A stretch of DNA of 64,000 bases from Parietichytrium sp. I65-24A (taxonomy: Eukaryota > Sar > Bigyra > Thraustochytrida > Thraustochytriidae), in the NCBI GenBank assembly GCA_012862575.1, contig BLSF01000064.1, positions 183,098 through 247,097 of the forward strand, written 5' to 3'. Position numbers and translations under genes: made by a program. Positions 33,023-41,870 of this stretch are shown in pieces. Position 1 is the first letter of the stretch. Each line of letters starts with the position of its first letter. The notes beneath the pieces are model-generated. The model did no database searches, was not told the origin of the DNA, and saw nothing but the letters and a program-made list of their open reading frames with translations.

Positions 33023-33033
33023 TTCACTGTCAA
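33023..33033 (+). promoter_or_regulatory. Recurrent 11-mer, copy 3
   Basis: TTCACTGTCAA, about 1 kb before the membrane-protein gene. Confidence 0.4.
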
Positions 33034-33521
33034 ATTCGACTTTCTTTTTTTCTTTTCCTGCCTTCACATCATTCAAAACATTCTTCATCCTTCGCCTTCA
33101 TCCTTCTTCCCTCTCTCGAACCTTTTTTCTCCTCACACACTCACCGAGCACTAGTACACATCTCCCCGATCCTACGGCCACATACCGTTCCCAGAATGAG
33201 AGAGAGGGAGGGAGGGACGTTAGGAGTGAGTTGTGTACTGATTACCGCAATCGAGTAACTCCCCTTAACCCAAGGAAAAAATTCACCAAAACAACCAACC
33301 ATACATCTGAACCTCCTACCCACCATTACAATCTCGCCTAGCCGCTGTTCCAGAGAGGGCCAGAGAGGGGTCTGAGAGGGGGCGAGGAGGCAAGTGCAAA
33401 ATGCGAACTGCAAACTTCAAACTTTCGCACCCTACTACCCGAAGTACTATCCCCCGCTACTCAATACCTTGCTCGCTCGCGCACACCACTGGCAGTCGCT
33501 ACTCCCTCCCTAAGCAACCTT

Positions 33522-33524
<3 letters not shown>

Positions 33525-33553
<29 letters not shown>
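33525..33553. repeat. (CT)n tract
   Basis: Uninterrupted pyrimidine CT repeat (about 14 units). Its complement type, (GA)n, recurs 208 bases downstream at 33761-33788. Confidence 0.95.
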
Positions 33554-33555
<2 letters not shown>

Positions 33556-33746
33556 ACAAACTCACTGTATCATGATGTATCATTTGTTGTCTCTCACACA
33601 CAGACACAGACACAGACAAAGACACAGACGCAGAGCGAAAGAGAGGGAGCGCGAAGGACGCTGCGACGGAGAGGCAGACGTGCTGATAGATACGCCTCAC
33701 ATTGACTGACGAAGAGACAAACGCACAAGCGCACAAACACACTCGG

Positions 33747-33788
<42 letters not shown>
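33747..33788. repeat. (CA)n-(GA)n compound microsatellite
   Basis: About seven CA units pass directly into about 14 GA units, roughly 255 bases before the ATG of the membrane-protein gene. Confidence 0.95.
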
Positions 33789-33792
<4 letters not shown>

Positions 33793-34043
33793 GGAGAGTG
33801 GGGTTGCGCGGGAGAGGTTGAGAGGTTGAGAGTTTGAAAGGGAGGTGAGGTTGCGTTTTGGCTGGTGGGGACTGTCGGTGGCGGGGGAAAGAGGCAAAGT
33901 TGCGGTGCGTGGGGAGGTGGTCCTCGCGCAGAGCGGAGTTTGCTGGTGGCGCCGGCCTCGCGTATCGGTATCGCGTGTTGAGTATTGGGTATTGCGATAT
34001 TGCGGTATTGCGGGTGTTGCATATTGGCGTAGCGTGAATTCAG

Positions 34044-35087
34044 ATGGACTCGCGGCTGACGTCAGTGGGCCCTCGGGCGAGCAAAGGCGCGGACAGCTCG
34101 ATCCTGCCGGATCCAGATTTCTACGATGTGGGCAGGTCCGTGAGCGGGTGGTACAATTTCGGGGGGATTAAGAGCATTCGCAGATTCGTGTCGACTAGGT
34201 TTCACAGTACGTCGTCAAGGCCAGCGCTGCCGACGCTGAACGAAGGCAGGTCTCTCAGGATCTCCCATGGAACGGATTCTACACTCTCTGCAAACAGAGG
34301 GGTGGGATTCGCCATAGTGTCGAGTTCCGAGCAAGAGCGCCAAGGAAACTACGAGTACACTGGAGAGCAACGACCTATGAACCGCCGGAAATTGTTTTTT
34401 ATTTTTGGCGGCATGTTGCTACTTGCCGCCGCCGCTGCTGGTGTCGCAGTGGCAATGACGCAGAGCTCCAGTGGCGAGTCTCAGCCGCCTCCCCCTCCTT
34501 CTGAAGCAAACGGAAGCATGAGCCCAACAACAAGCCCGAGCCAAGCACCAACATTGAACCCGACCGCGGTGTACACATTCCCTGTTGCGACGAATGCACC
34601 AACGCTGGATTCCGCAACCGAATCGCCAACTGTCGCGGATAGTAGCCTCGCCGTGTCCAAGCTCGAAACCTATTATGAGTACATGGAACAAGAGGGTACG
34701 GACTGTTTCCTCTTATGCGGCACTTATAAGGTGCTCACCTTCACGCAGAGACTGTGGCTTCAGAGCTATGTATCGGAAGATCTCACCGTTACCAAAGTTT
34801 CTGGAAACTTGTACTTGGGCAGCACCAAATACGGCAAATTTCAGGATAAGGGCGATGCGACGATGAATGCGCAAAATACATCTAAAGTCATACTTTCCTT
34901 CACCTCGGAAAAATTGTACGATTCCGAAGAATCGACACTCTTGGAGTCTCTGAAAAGCTGCAATTCTGCGGAAAAGCAAAATTGGAAACTATCGTTGGAA
35001 GTTACCGCAAAGTCTGGTACGGCGAGCCAGACTTTGGAGTTCGCACCTAGTTTTCCGTGCAGCAACATCTATAGAGACGAAGATTAA
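34044..35087 (+). CDS. Single-pass membrane protein with Pro-Thr stalk, function unknown
   Basis: 347 residues. The N-terminal ~112 residues are polar and cytosolic in type (Ser/Arg rich). RRK at ~113-115 precedes one hydrophobic helix (~116-137, LFFIFGGMLLLAAAAAGVAV), so a type II orientation with the C-terminus outside or in the lumen is likely. A poly-Pro and Pro-Thr-Ser stalk (~145-195) follows. The outer domain (~205-347) has four cysteines (DCFLLCGTY, KSCNS, FPCSN) that could form two disulfides, and several Asn-X-Ser/Thr sites. I recognise no family. The Pro-Thr stalk matches the style of the secreted proteins elsewhere in the window. It converges on the DUF4874-type gene, 461 bp away. 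Confidence 0.8.
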   Translation: MDSRLTSVGPRASKGADSSILPDPDFYDVGRSVSGWYNFGGIKSIRRFVSTRFHSTSSRPALPTLNEGRSLRISHGTDSTLSANRGVGFAIVSSSEQERQGNYEYTGEQRPMNRRKLFFIFGGMLLLAAAAAGVAVAMTQSSSGESQPPPPPSEANGSMSPTTSPSQAPTLNPTAVYTFPVATNAPTLDSATESPTVADSSLAVSKLETYYEYMEQEGTDCFLLCGTYKVLTFTQRLWLQSYVSEDLTVTKVSGNLYLGSTKYGKFQDKGDATMNAQNTSKVILSFTSEKLYDSEESTLLESLKSCNSAEKQNWKLSLEVTAKSGTASQTLEFAPSFPCSNIYRDED

Positions 35088-35548
35088 CTCGTGCATTCTA
35101 CAAAGCAACAATGCGGTCAAGATGCCTACGGAGAAATGGAGTAACTTTGTGTTGTTCTCTCCATTTCTTATTATAAAGATCTCATTGTGGGCACGTCGAA
35201 GCGAGTTCCGATGTGTAAATTTTTAAGTGCTCCAAGTACGGGTTTGGAGCAAATGGACTGCTACGGTCTATCAAGGCTAAGTGAGCATCGCCCTAAGCGC
35301 ATCGCGGTGTCACGATTGTTTGATTTGTTGATTGTTTGTGTGTGTATGTCGTACCATGCTGCCATGTACGATGGAAGAATAAGATAAAATCTCGTAACAT
35401 ATATTTCTGCGTCTGAAGCCTTCTCTCATTTTTCTTACTCACAGTCAGTCGTACTTATTAGCTTTGTTTACACGTTTCGGGGCTAAGAAGAGCATGAAAG
35501 TTCAAAAGTTAATGTATAGCTTCTTATATACTGTTCAGAAATTGTCAT
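35088..35548. other. Convergent 3' spacer
   Basis: Tail-to-tail spacer of 461 bp holding the two 3' untranslated regions. No gene is seen. Confidence 0.7.
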
Positions 35549-37453
35549 TTACGCAAAGGACAGAGCGAGCCGCAAATCGTTGTACCCTGAAGTAGAATTG
35601 AATGCGAAAAAATTGTTTTGCCTCACCGCGAGACGAGTCCACAAAAGCTTGGAAGGGCATGCCCCACTAGTTTCGCAACTCAACTCGGTAACTTCGATGT
35701 GAACGTGGTAGACCCCAGTTTTTACGGTGCTGGAGCTTTCAAGAACCAAGTTGCTGAGGCTCACTGTGGTCGTAGAATTCGGGAGCCACTCGACCGGAGC
35801 GACCCAGCCTGTGGCGCCATCCAGACGGTATATCACCGTTGTTGAGGTACTGTCCTGTGGCTCCAGCACTAAACGAAACAGTTTGTTCCTTGGTGCAGCA
35901 GCCCAGCCAGTGTTTTTAATTGTCATCTGCAGACTCGATATTGACGTAGAGTCCGATGAAAGAGAAACGGCAAACGTCTCCAGGTACCAGCGATAACCCA
36001 TGGACGCACGAATCGTATCGATACAGCCTTCTTCGATCCACGAGTCAATAAACGGGGTGTACCATAGAGTGTTGATTGCACCCCAGTGCATGGCGCGCAT
36101 CTCTGCGAGCGCGGCTGTGCATCCCGTGCGGAGCTCGGTTGCGACGTTATAGCAAGTTTCGCCGATCACAGGATGCATTTTCTCTGCCATTAGATGAAGC
36201 CGTTCTTGCATGCCAGTCAACTGGTAGGTTGTGGAATTGTATGTGACGGTCGCAGTTCCAGGCGAAGTGAACGTTCCTAGGTCGTTTGCACTGGCCATGA
36301 AGCAATCAACGTGGTAGTGCGTCTTATTCCACTGTCCTTCGTCAGAGACCAACAAGGCTTTGTGGAAATGACGGCGGACTTGCACTGGCGGGTCGCTCTC
36401 CGCTGAAAAGAGGCTGTACCACGTATCAAGCACCGTCTTGAAGGCTTGCGCAATGGTAAGAGAAGTGCCAGTCAAGCTTGACAGCTGGCTGCCGTAGTCA
36501 ATGTTGTTAATTTCGCCAAAGCGAGAGCTATGCCACTCTCCATAGCTGCCAAGCACCCCAGCGTCAATTCCTGCAATTGCAGGAATGTATTTCTTTAAGA
36601 CTGTTGCAATCTGGGTCTGATGTTTGACAATCCTCTCTAACTCTGGCTCGCTTCCAGCGACCGGGTCGGTTCTGCCGAGAGCGTTGTACCAAAACCTGAA
36701 ATAGACTTGTTTCCCGCTCGCTTGAAACTCTGCCAACTTGCTCTCCAACTGGCTCAAGATGGTGTCGGGCAGGGTGTCGCTGTCGCCTTCCCCGTTATTT
36801 AGACACAAGCTCCACCACGATATTGCATTTCCGACACGCCCTTGCGGAACATCAGGCCCTATGAAAGAAGAGGTGTACGTAGTGTTCAGTTCCATCAGCC
36901 CGACACCCGGGTTTCCTAGATAAACTTCTTCGTACTCTTCATCGTACTGAGTCGTCACGTCCACACCGACCACGATTTTTAGCACAGCTTTAGCTGCCCA
37001 ATCGTCCGACGGCGAAAAGTACATGAGGTAAAGTTGTGTTCCCGCAGCGAACGACGAAAGGTCTAGTGCAAAATCTCTCGTTACAGCGGCCTCATTGAGA
37101 ATCGAGTAAAGGAATGTGCTTGACCAGTATGCGCCCGAGTTGAGCGCGATGTAGTCCCCAGTGCCGACCTCAGAAGATGCTGCCGAGAGTCTGAATGTAT
37201 AGGCACCAGGGGCAACTAGCAACGTCTCCAGCGCAAAGGTTGAACTTGACCCGCCTGATGCCGCAGGCAATTCCAACGTGCTCCTACTCTCCCTTATCGC
37301 GCTCGACGTATCCGTCACCAAACTGAAGCAGCTCCCTGAGTACCCCTCGGGGCAGGCTTCCCCGAACCCAGCTTGCCCAAGTGCCACGAGTAAGATGGCT
37401 GCGGCCCACACCACGGCGCGAGCGCCTCCTCCAATCGCGCGAGGACGGGACAT
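35549..37453 (-). CDS. Secreted DUF4874/DUF4832-type protein (glycoside hydrolase-like)
   Basis: 634 residues. The frame extends 27 codons upstream only to a GTG; the ATG at 37453 is followed by a basic start and a hydrophobic signal (~14-34, VVWAAAILLVALGQAGFGEA). The N-terminal ~35-165 looks like a beta-sandwich. From ~178, NPGVGLMELNTTY and then GRVGNAISWWSLCLN, VYFRFWYNALGR and GVLGSYGEWHS match the barrel-like DUF4874 pattern. Near 500-620, GYRWYLETFAVS and MTIKNTGWAAAPRN match DUF4832, a C-terminal beta domain usually found with it. These domains occur together in secreted, putative carbohydrate-active proteins of bacteria and microbial eukaryotes; no reaction is established. Several N-glycosylation sites fit secretion. 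Confidence 0.75.
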   Translation of the reverse strand: MSRPRAIGGGARAVVWAAAILLVALGQAGFGEACPEGYSGSCFSLVTDTSSAIRESRSTLELPAASGGSSSTFALETLLVAPGAYTFRLSAASSEVGTGDYIALNSGAYWSSTFLYSILNEAAVTRDFALDLSSFAAGTQLYLMYFSPSDDWAAKAVLKIVVGVDVTTQYDEEYEEVYLGNPGVGLMELNTTYTSSFIGPDVPQGRVGNAISWWSLCLNNGEGDSDTLPDTILSQLESKLAEFQASGKQVYFRFWYNALGRTDPVAGSEPELERIVKHQTQIATVLKKYIPAIAGIDAGVLGSYGEWHSSRFGEINNIDYGSQLSSLTGTSLTIAQAFKTVLDTWYSLFSAESDPPVQVRRHFHKALLVSDEGQWNKTHYHVDCFMASANDLGTFTSPGTATVTYNSTTYQLTGMQERLHLMAEKMHPVIGETCYNVATELRTGCTAALAEMRAMHWGAINTLWYTPFIDSWIEEGCIDTIRASMGYRWYLETFAVSLSSDSTSISSLQMTIKNTGWAAAPRNKLFRLVLEPQDSTSTTVIYRLDGATGWVAPVEWLPNSTTTVSLSNLVLESSSTVKTGVYHVHIEVTELSCETSGACPSKLLWTRLAVRQNNFFAFNSTSGYNDLRLALSFA

Positions 37454-38042
37454 GGCTTGCGAAGAAGAGGCTTTCCGCGAGACCGCTTCACGGCTGCCGC
37501 TCCGTCGTACACAAACACGAAACAAGCAGAGCACCCGCCGTCAGTGCCTGACCGAGTTTCAGTTGAGCACCGGAGAGAGGGAGAGGGTCTGCAGGACGAG
37601 CTTCGTGCACGGTCTCCACTGACGAGCTCTTGAGACTAGCGCCTAGCCTAGCGCGGCTGTTGAGTTTGTTCTGTGTCCTCGCAGTCAAAGTTGGAGTAAA
37701 TTGGACGTTTACTCAGAGTACTGAGTATACTGAGTACTGTGAGTACCACACCCCAGCCACACCGCGTTTCTGTGCTCGGCTGCTGTCCACCTTTTAGCAA
37801 GTTGCTTTTCTCTCTCTGTTTCTCTGTACTTGTTTAGTCTACTCGTGTGTTTGTGTCGGTCCGTGTCTCTGGCCTTGCCTTTCCGCCCAACCGAGATCAA
37901 CGGAGTTCATCTATCATCCATCCATCAACATCCATCGACCGTGTGATTGATCAGAGCTGTCTTAGACCGAGAAGAGTTCGACCATCGCGCTCTTCTGCTC
38001 AGACATCATTGATCGGTTGATTGGTTATTTAGTAATTGACAA

Positions 38043-38156
38043 TCGATTGATCGATCGATCGATTATGATCATCTGATCGATCATCTGAACTTCTGAATTC
38101 TAATCTGTAATTGTTTGATTGATCGATCGGTTTTTTGATCGATTGATTTGATCGAC
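38043..38156. repeat. GATC/ATCGATTG-dense segment
   Basis: GATC recurs many times in little over 100 bases, as runs such as TTGATCGATCGATCGATT, far above the roughly one per 256 expected. It looks like an expanded and decayed tetranucleotide. Confidence 0.85.
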
Positions 38157-38194
38157 TGATTATGATTGACTGGCCGCACTTCCAAGACAGTGTA

Positions 38195-38205
38195 CTGACA
38201 GTGAG
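38195..38205 (-). promoter_or_regulatory. Recurrent 11-mer, copy 4 (reverse)
   Basis: Reads CTGACAGTGAG on the + strand, the reverse complement of CTCACTGTCAG. Confidence 0.4.
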
Positions 38206-38375
38206 TACATTCACGTTCACGTTCAACTTTGTTTGACAAGGCCTTCCAACAACACTTTCCAACCACACCTGCCTCGCGACCAACTCTTGCAACATCACGG
38301 CTCCTAATTGCAGCTACCCACTTCACTAAGCCTACCACTCTTTCGCGTGCGGCCCTGGTACACACTTTGCGACTG

Positions 38376-38402
38376 TAGTCTATTCTACAGGTGAATAGAC
38401 TA
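38376..38402. repeat. Perfect 10-bp hairpin
   Basis: TAGTCTATTC and GAATAGACTA flank a 7-base loop. It opens a ~450-base TAG-rich block; no tRNA-like arms follow. Confidence 0.85.
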
Positions 38403-39218
38403 AACCATAGGAGATCGCTAACATTCAAGACGTAGGAATAGTGATGTCTACTGGAGACCTTATTAGAGTACGGTAGTGGCAACTAGTAGGGGATAGGTCG
38501 GAAGAGTAGACCATCATGTAGATGTAGTGGTAGGTTAGACAACAATTTATAGTTACTGCCTAGCTGATCGCTAACTCGTCTTTGATACCGTGCTGAATAG
38601 GTGGTGTTAGGCGACGGTAAACTTACCCGTATCATGGACTATAATCATTAAGGTTTTACCGCAAGCTACAATTCAGGGTAGAACCCCTATTTCTTTATTT
38701 AAATTCGCGCTAAGTAGTTGCCGAGACTAAACCTTAACAGGCATTGGCGTCATAGGTCAGATGCTGGCGTCATGGTATTCATACGAAAGAGGAAAAAAAC
38801 CGTTAAAGACGTTATAGTCTAAAGTACTAGGACTTGAGAGTGCGTCTTTCGCCGACAACTCGTCACAGTGGTCCCTTCGTGACGCCGAACGAACTCGACG
38901 CACTCGTGGCATCTCTTGATATCTCTTGGCCCTCTTGGCGCATGATCAGGCACCTCCCCGTTACGAGCTGAAGAGTATCGCTGCAGTCAGCGTAAACCGT
39001 GAAGATCGGCAGTTGCGATTGCAGTTAGACTGGAGCACGTTTGCGGTCAAAGGCAGTTGTGTTTGTTTTCACAATGTTTTCACATGTTTTCACGAGACAG
39101 TGATGACTCTATGGCATTTCATGGCAAATGGGATGCAATGGCACTGGCACTGCATTCAAATTTCACATTATCCACTCACGTCTTTGTATCGAGGAATGAA
39201 AGAAACCAAACTTTTGCG

Positions 39219-39238
39219 TTCACTGACATGTCAGTGAA
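39219..39238. repeat. 20-bp perfect palindrome
   Basis: TTCACTGACATGTCAGTGAA, its own reverse complement, lies about 360 bases before the HMG-box start and resembles two facing half-copies of the recurrent 11-mer. Confidence 0.9.
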
Positions 39239-39281
39239 TCACAAACCGAAGACTCTCGTGAGACTCACTCTCGATCTCAGG

Positions 39282-39292
39282 CTCACTGTCAA
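39282..39292 (+). promoter_or_regulatory. Recurrent 11-mer, copy 5
   Basis: CTCACTGTCAA. Shares the 16-base word GCTCACTGTCAATCAA with copy 7. Confidence 0.4.
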
Positions 39293-39598
39293 TCAAACTG
39301 ACACTGCCACATTGGGTGAACTGGGTGAACAGTCATTTGTCACTCATACTCCCTCACTCACTCACACTCTTGCGAGCATCGATCGTCGCTGCTAGGAGTC
39401 TGGGGTCTGAGCTTAGCCGCAGGAGTAGGACACCGGACGAACTGGAGAGGGCGAGGTGATCAAGAGCGAGGTGCGGCAGTTGCCTTTCGTGTGGTTGGGC
39501 TTGGCATCTCGTTGGATTGCTGTGGAGCTTGAATATAACAGCGGCAACGCAAACGAAAGGAAATTTGGAGCCCTCAACCGTCACGGTATCGGGTGAAA

Positions 39599-40404
39599 AT
39601 GAGCAGCGTAAGTTGAGCGCGGAGAGTCTCGGGGAAGATATCTTCCTCGTTCTCGAAAGGTCTTCGAGACTGGGTATAACATGGTGAACTAATTTGAGAG
39701 ATTGGCCTCGCAGCAGCTGTCAAACCTGGCGTTGAGGGACCTCATCGACTTCTTTGCAGAGCTCGAAGCTTTGGCGCAAAAGTTCAAGGGTAAGCTTGCC
39801 GCGCAGCAGCACTACTTGATCGTAGAAAATGTGCCGGGCTCGGACACACTCAAGCATGAACGCAAAAGAAAGAGGCAGATGAAGGACCCGAACGCTCCAA
39901 AGTAAGTAACGAGAGGTTCAGTATGTTTCAATTGCGACGCGCTTACCATATGTGAACTGCAACAGACGCCCGATGTCCGCCTATTTGCTCTATTCGCAGG
40001 ATGCCCGCAAGAAACTTAAGAAAGATCATCCGGAGTACAAAAACAACGAGATCATGAGTAGAATCGGGACCATGTGGGAGCAGATCGGAGAGAACGAAAA
40101 GCGTGCCTACGAGGAGAAAGCTGCCCAGCTCAAGGTCAAGTACCATCGGGACATGGAGGACTACCAGAACCGCATGAGAGACGCTGACGACGGCAGCTCC
40201 GTGAGTCCTCACAAGCGGTACGACCCGGTGGACGCGCTCGGAAATGACAAGGACGACGAGGGCCATGTGGGTTCCGACGACGATGACGATGATTCCTCCT
40301 CTTCTGACGACTCCTCGGGGGAGTCTGACCAGGATGACAGAAAGTCAAAGAAGAAGAAGAGGAAGAGTGAGAAGAAAAAGAAGAAGAGCAGCAAGCGCAA
40401 GTAG
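39599..40404 (+). CDS. HMG-box chromatin protein (three exons, 9-nt first coding exon)
   Basis: Gene model: join(39599..39607, 39699..39901, 39966..40404), 216 residues. The second exon has no ATG; the in-frame upstream ATG at 39681 is followed by a stop. An ATG at 39599 followed by AGCAGC and GTAAGT gives a 9-nt coding exon that joins in phase at 39699. The second intron (39902-39965) splits the lysine of DPNAPK, and the join gives DPNAPKRPMSAYLLY. One HMG box (~67-138) follows, with MSRIGTMWEQIGENEKRAYEEKA. The tail is acidic and Ser-rich, then Lys-rich, like HMGB/NHP6/SSRP1-type proteins that bend DNA and help nucleosome remodelling. The N-terminal ~65 residues match no domain I know. Confidence 0.87.
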
Positions 40405-40835
40405 ACCTTTCTTTCGGAGTTTCAAGGTTCTCGCGAATATCTCGTCTTTGCTGGACAAGGGACCCCGGGGAGGGGAGTGTTGCGACTCTGATTTCCAATC
40501 GCGATGGAGACACAAAGTTTCTTTTTTAAGGCGATGACAATCTCAATCAAGAAGAAAACGATTTACAAACAATCCTTTACTTCATTGTCTTTCTCAAGTC
40601 GGTTAATACGTGCTACCTTGCTTTATTTTGTTAACAAGTAGAAATCCAAAATCATGCCCCGAGATCCAATTTGCTCGACTGTAAGCTTACAAAAAAGTTG
40701 TGGAGATGCGCGATTTGTAGAAACGTTGACTTATGGAGGTTGATATTGAAGATAATATTTCATGTAGGCAGCTTCCGCCTTTTCGAGCAACTTCGAGCGG
40801 CGCCGCATCGCTGTAAGATGCCGCTATTGACTCGT
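40405..40835. other. Convergent 3' spacer
   Basis: 431 bp between the HMG-box and first dioxygenase stop codons. A/T-rich, with no gene seen. Confidence 0.7.
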
Positions 40836-41870
40836 TTAGCGGCGCAGGAAAGCTGCGACCAGCAAAACTAAAGCGATCTCAAAGAGTGATCCCCGAATTG
40901 AAGGTGCTGCATTTGGAGCAAAGGTTGGGGTTGATGTGGTTGGGCTAGTTGGGCTTCCAGTTGGCTGCGCAAATCCAGTATTTGGCGGCATGGTGCCGCC
41001 GTTACCAGGGCCTCCAGTATTGTTTCCGGGTGCGCCACTGTTTCCGCCTGTGCCACTATCCCCGCCGCTGCTTGTCGCCCCCTCCATGACGATGATAGTT
41101 GCATACCCGATCATACCTGCAGAGTAACCCTCTCCGTCGAATGCCTCGCGGATATCGATAGTGACAGCTCCAGAGTCACTGACGGAGTTGTATATGCTGT
41201 CAGAGTCTAGATACATGCGCGATTGGGTTGTTGTTGAGTATGGTGAGTTGTTGCTGGTAATTTCCGTCGTAATCTCGTCAGAGGGGAAAATTTGGCCCAC
41301 ATGGATAATCGTTCCTTCCTCGTATCCAGTGCTTGTCGCGGAAACGTCAGTGTGAACTTTCAAGTGAATATGGTCTGCACGACCTGTGTAATATCCTGGG
41401 AAAATGGTGGTGAACGTTGCGTTTCCGTCATCGTCGGTGATCTGCAGACCGCGGAGAAAGGTGCTGTTATCGGTGCTCGAAGTATCGTCGGACAGGTAGT
41501 GGGAGTACTTTCCAACAGCGTCGCAATGCCAGATTTCGATTCCAACGTTTGGAATAGCTTCGCAGGTGCTTGCATTGATAACCTGCAGCGTGAGGTTGAA
41601 TTCAACTCCCTCTCGATCCTCGCGAATATCAGTCCGAACAAAGGTTTGGTCCCACCAGTACGGCCCCTCCGTGAGCTCCTCTTGAACAACGCAAGTAGTC
41701 TCCAAGTGCCTGTTTCGAGCCTCGCAAGCAGAAAGGAGGGTTCTCTGCGCCAAGCTACGATGATTCACCGCTCTCTCGTGCAGGTGGATATCGTCGTGTC
41801 CAGGAGGTCCATCTGCTCGAACCTGGCAAAGCCCGCACGCAAGTGCTGCAACTGCTGCAAGAGCTCTCAT
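40836..41870 (-). CDS. Secreted intradiol ring-cleavage dioxygenase-like protein 1
   Basis: 344 residues; the ATG at 41870 is chosen because a signal peptide (1-19) follows, and the open frame upstream begins only at TTG. The N-terminal part has HDDIHLHE and SACEARNRHLETTC, then the catalytic fold. The four likely Fe(III) ligands are Tyr122 (WHCDAVGKYSHY), Tyr160 or Tyr161, His167 and His169 (PGYYTGRADHIHLKV). Enzymes of this family cleave catechols between the hydroxyls to muconates. A Gly/Asn/Pro/Thr-rich linker (~275-320) leads to a hydrophobic C-terminal tail ending AAFLRR, which could be a GPI signal. First of three paralogues; linkers differ between them. Confidence 0.9.
   Translation of the reverse strand: MRALAAVAALACGLCQVRADGPPGHDDIHLHERAVNHRSLAQRTLLSACEARNRHLETTCVVQEELTEGPYWWDQTFVRTDIREDREGVEFNLTLQVINASTCEAIPNVGIEIWHCDAVGKYSHYLSDDTSSTDNSTFLRGLQITDDDGNATFTTIFPGYYTGRADHIHLKVHTDVSATSTGYEEGTIIHVGQIFPSDEITTEITSNNSPYSTTTQSRMYLDSDSIYNSVSDSGAVTIDIREAFDGEGYSAGMIGYATIIVMEGATSSGGDSGTGGNSGAPGNNTGGPGNGGTMPPNTGFAQPTGSPTSPTTSTPTFAPNAAPSIRGSLFEIALVLLVAAFLRR

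Larger units (their letters stand above)
28334..34043. other. 5.7 kb intergenic desert rich in microsatellites
   Basis: Longest gene-free stretch; it lies between the divergent RRP6-like and membrane-protein genes. No frame resembles a known protein. It holds ATCA-type repeats (28680-28715), GA (29130-29149), CCT (32612-32636), CT (33525-33553) and CA/GA (33747-33788) tracts. It also has a small CCAAGTCA tandem array (30771-30815) and three copies of an 11-mer discussed in the findings. Near 31420-31450 a TTTGAAC-containing segment looks superficially like the T arm of a tRNA but does not fold. Confidence 0.6.
37454..39598. other. 2.1 kb divergent region with unusual composition
   Basis: Upstream region shared by the DUF4874-type gene (-) and the HMG-box gene (+). 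It includes a GATC-dense segment (38043-38156), two copies of the recurrent 11-mer, a TAG-rich block (38370-38840) opening with a perfect 10-bp hairpin, and a 20-bp palindrome (39219-39238). No coding frame is supported. Confidence 0.6.
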
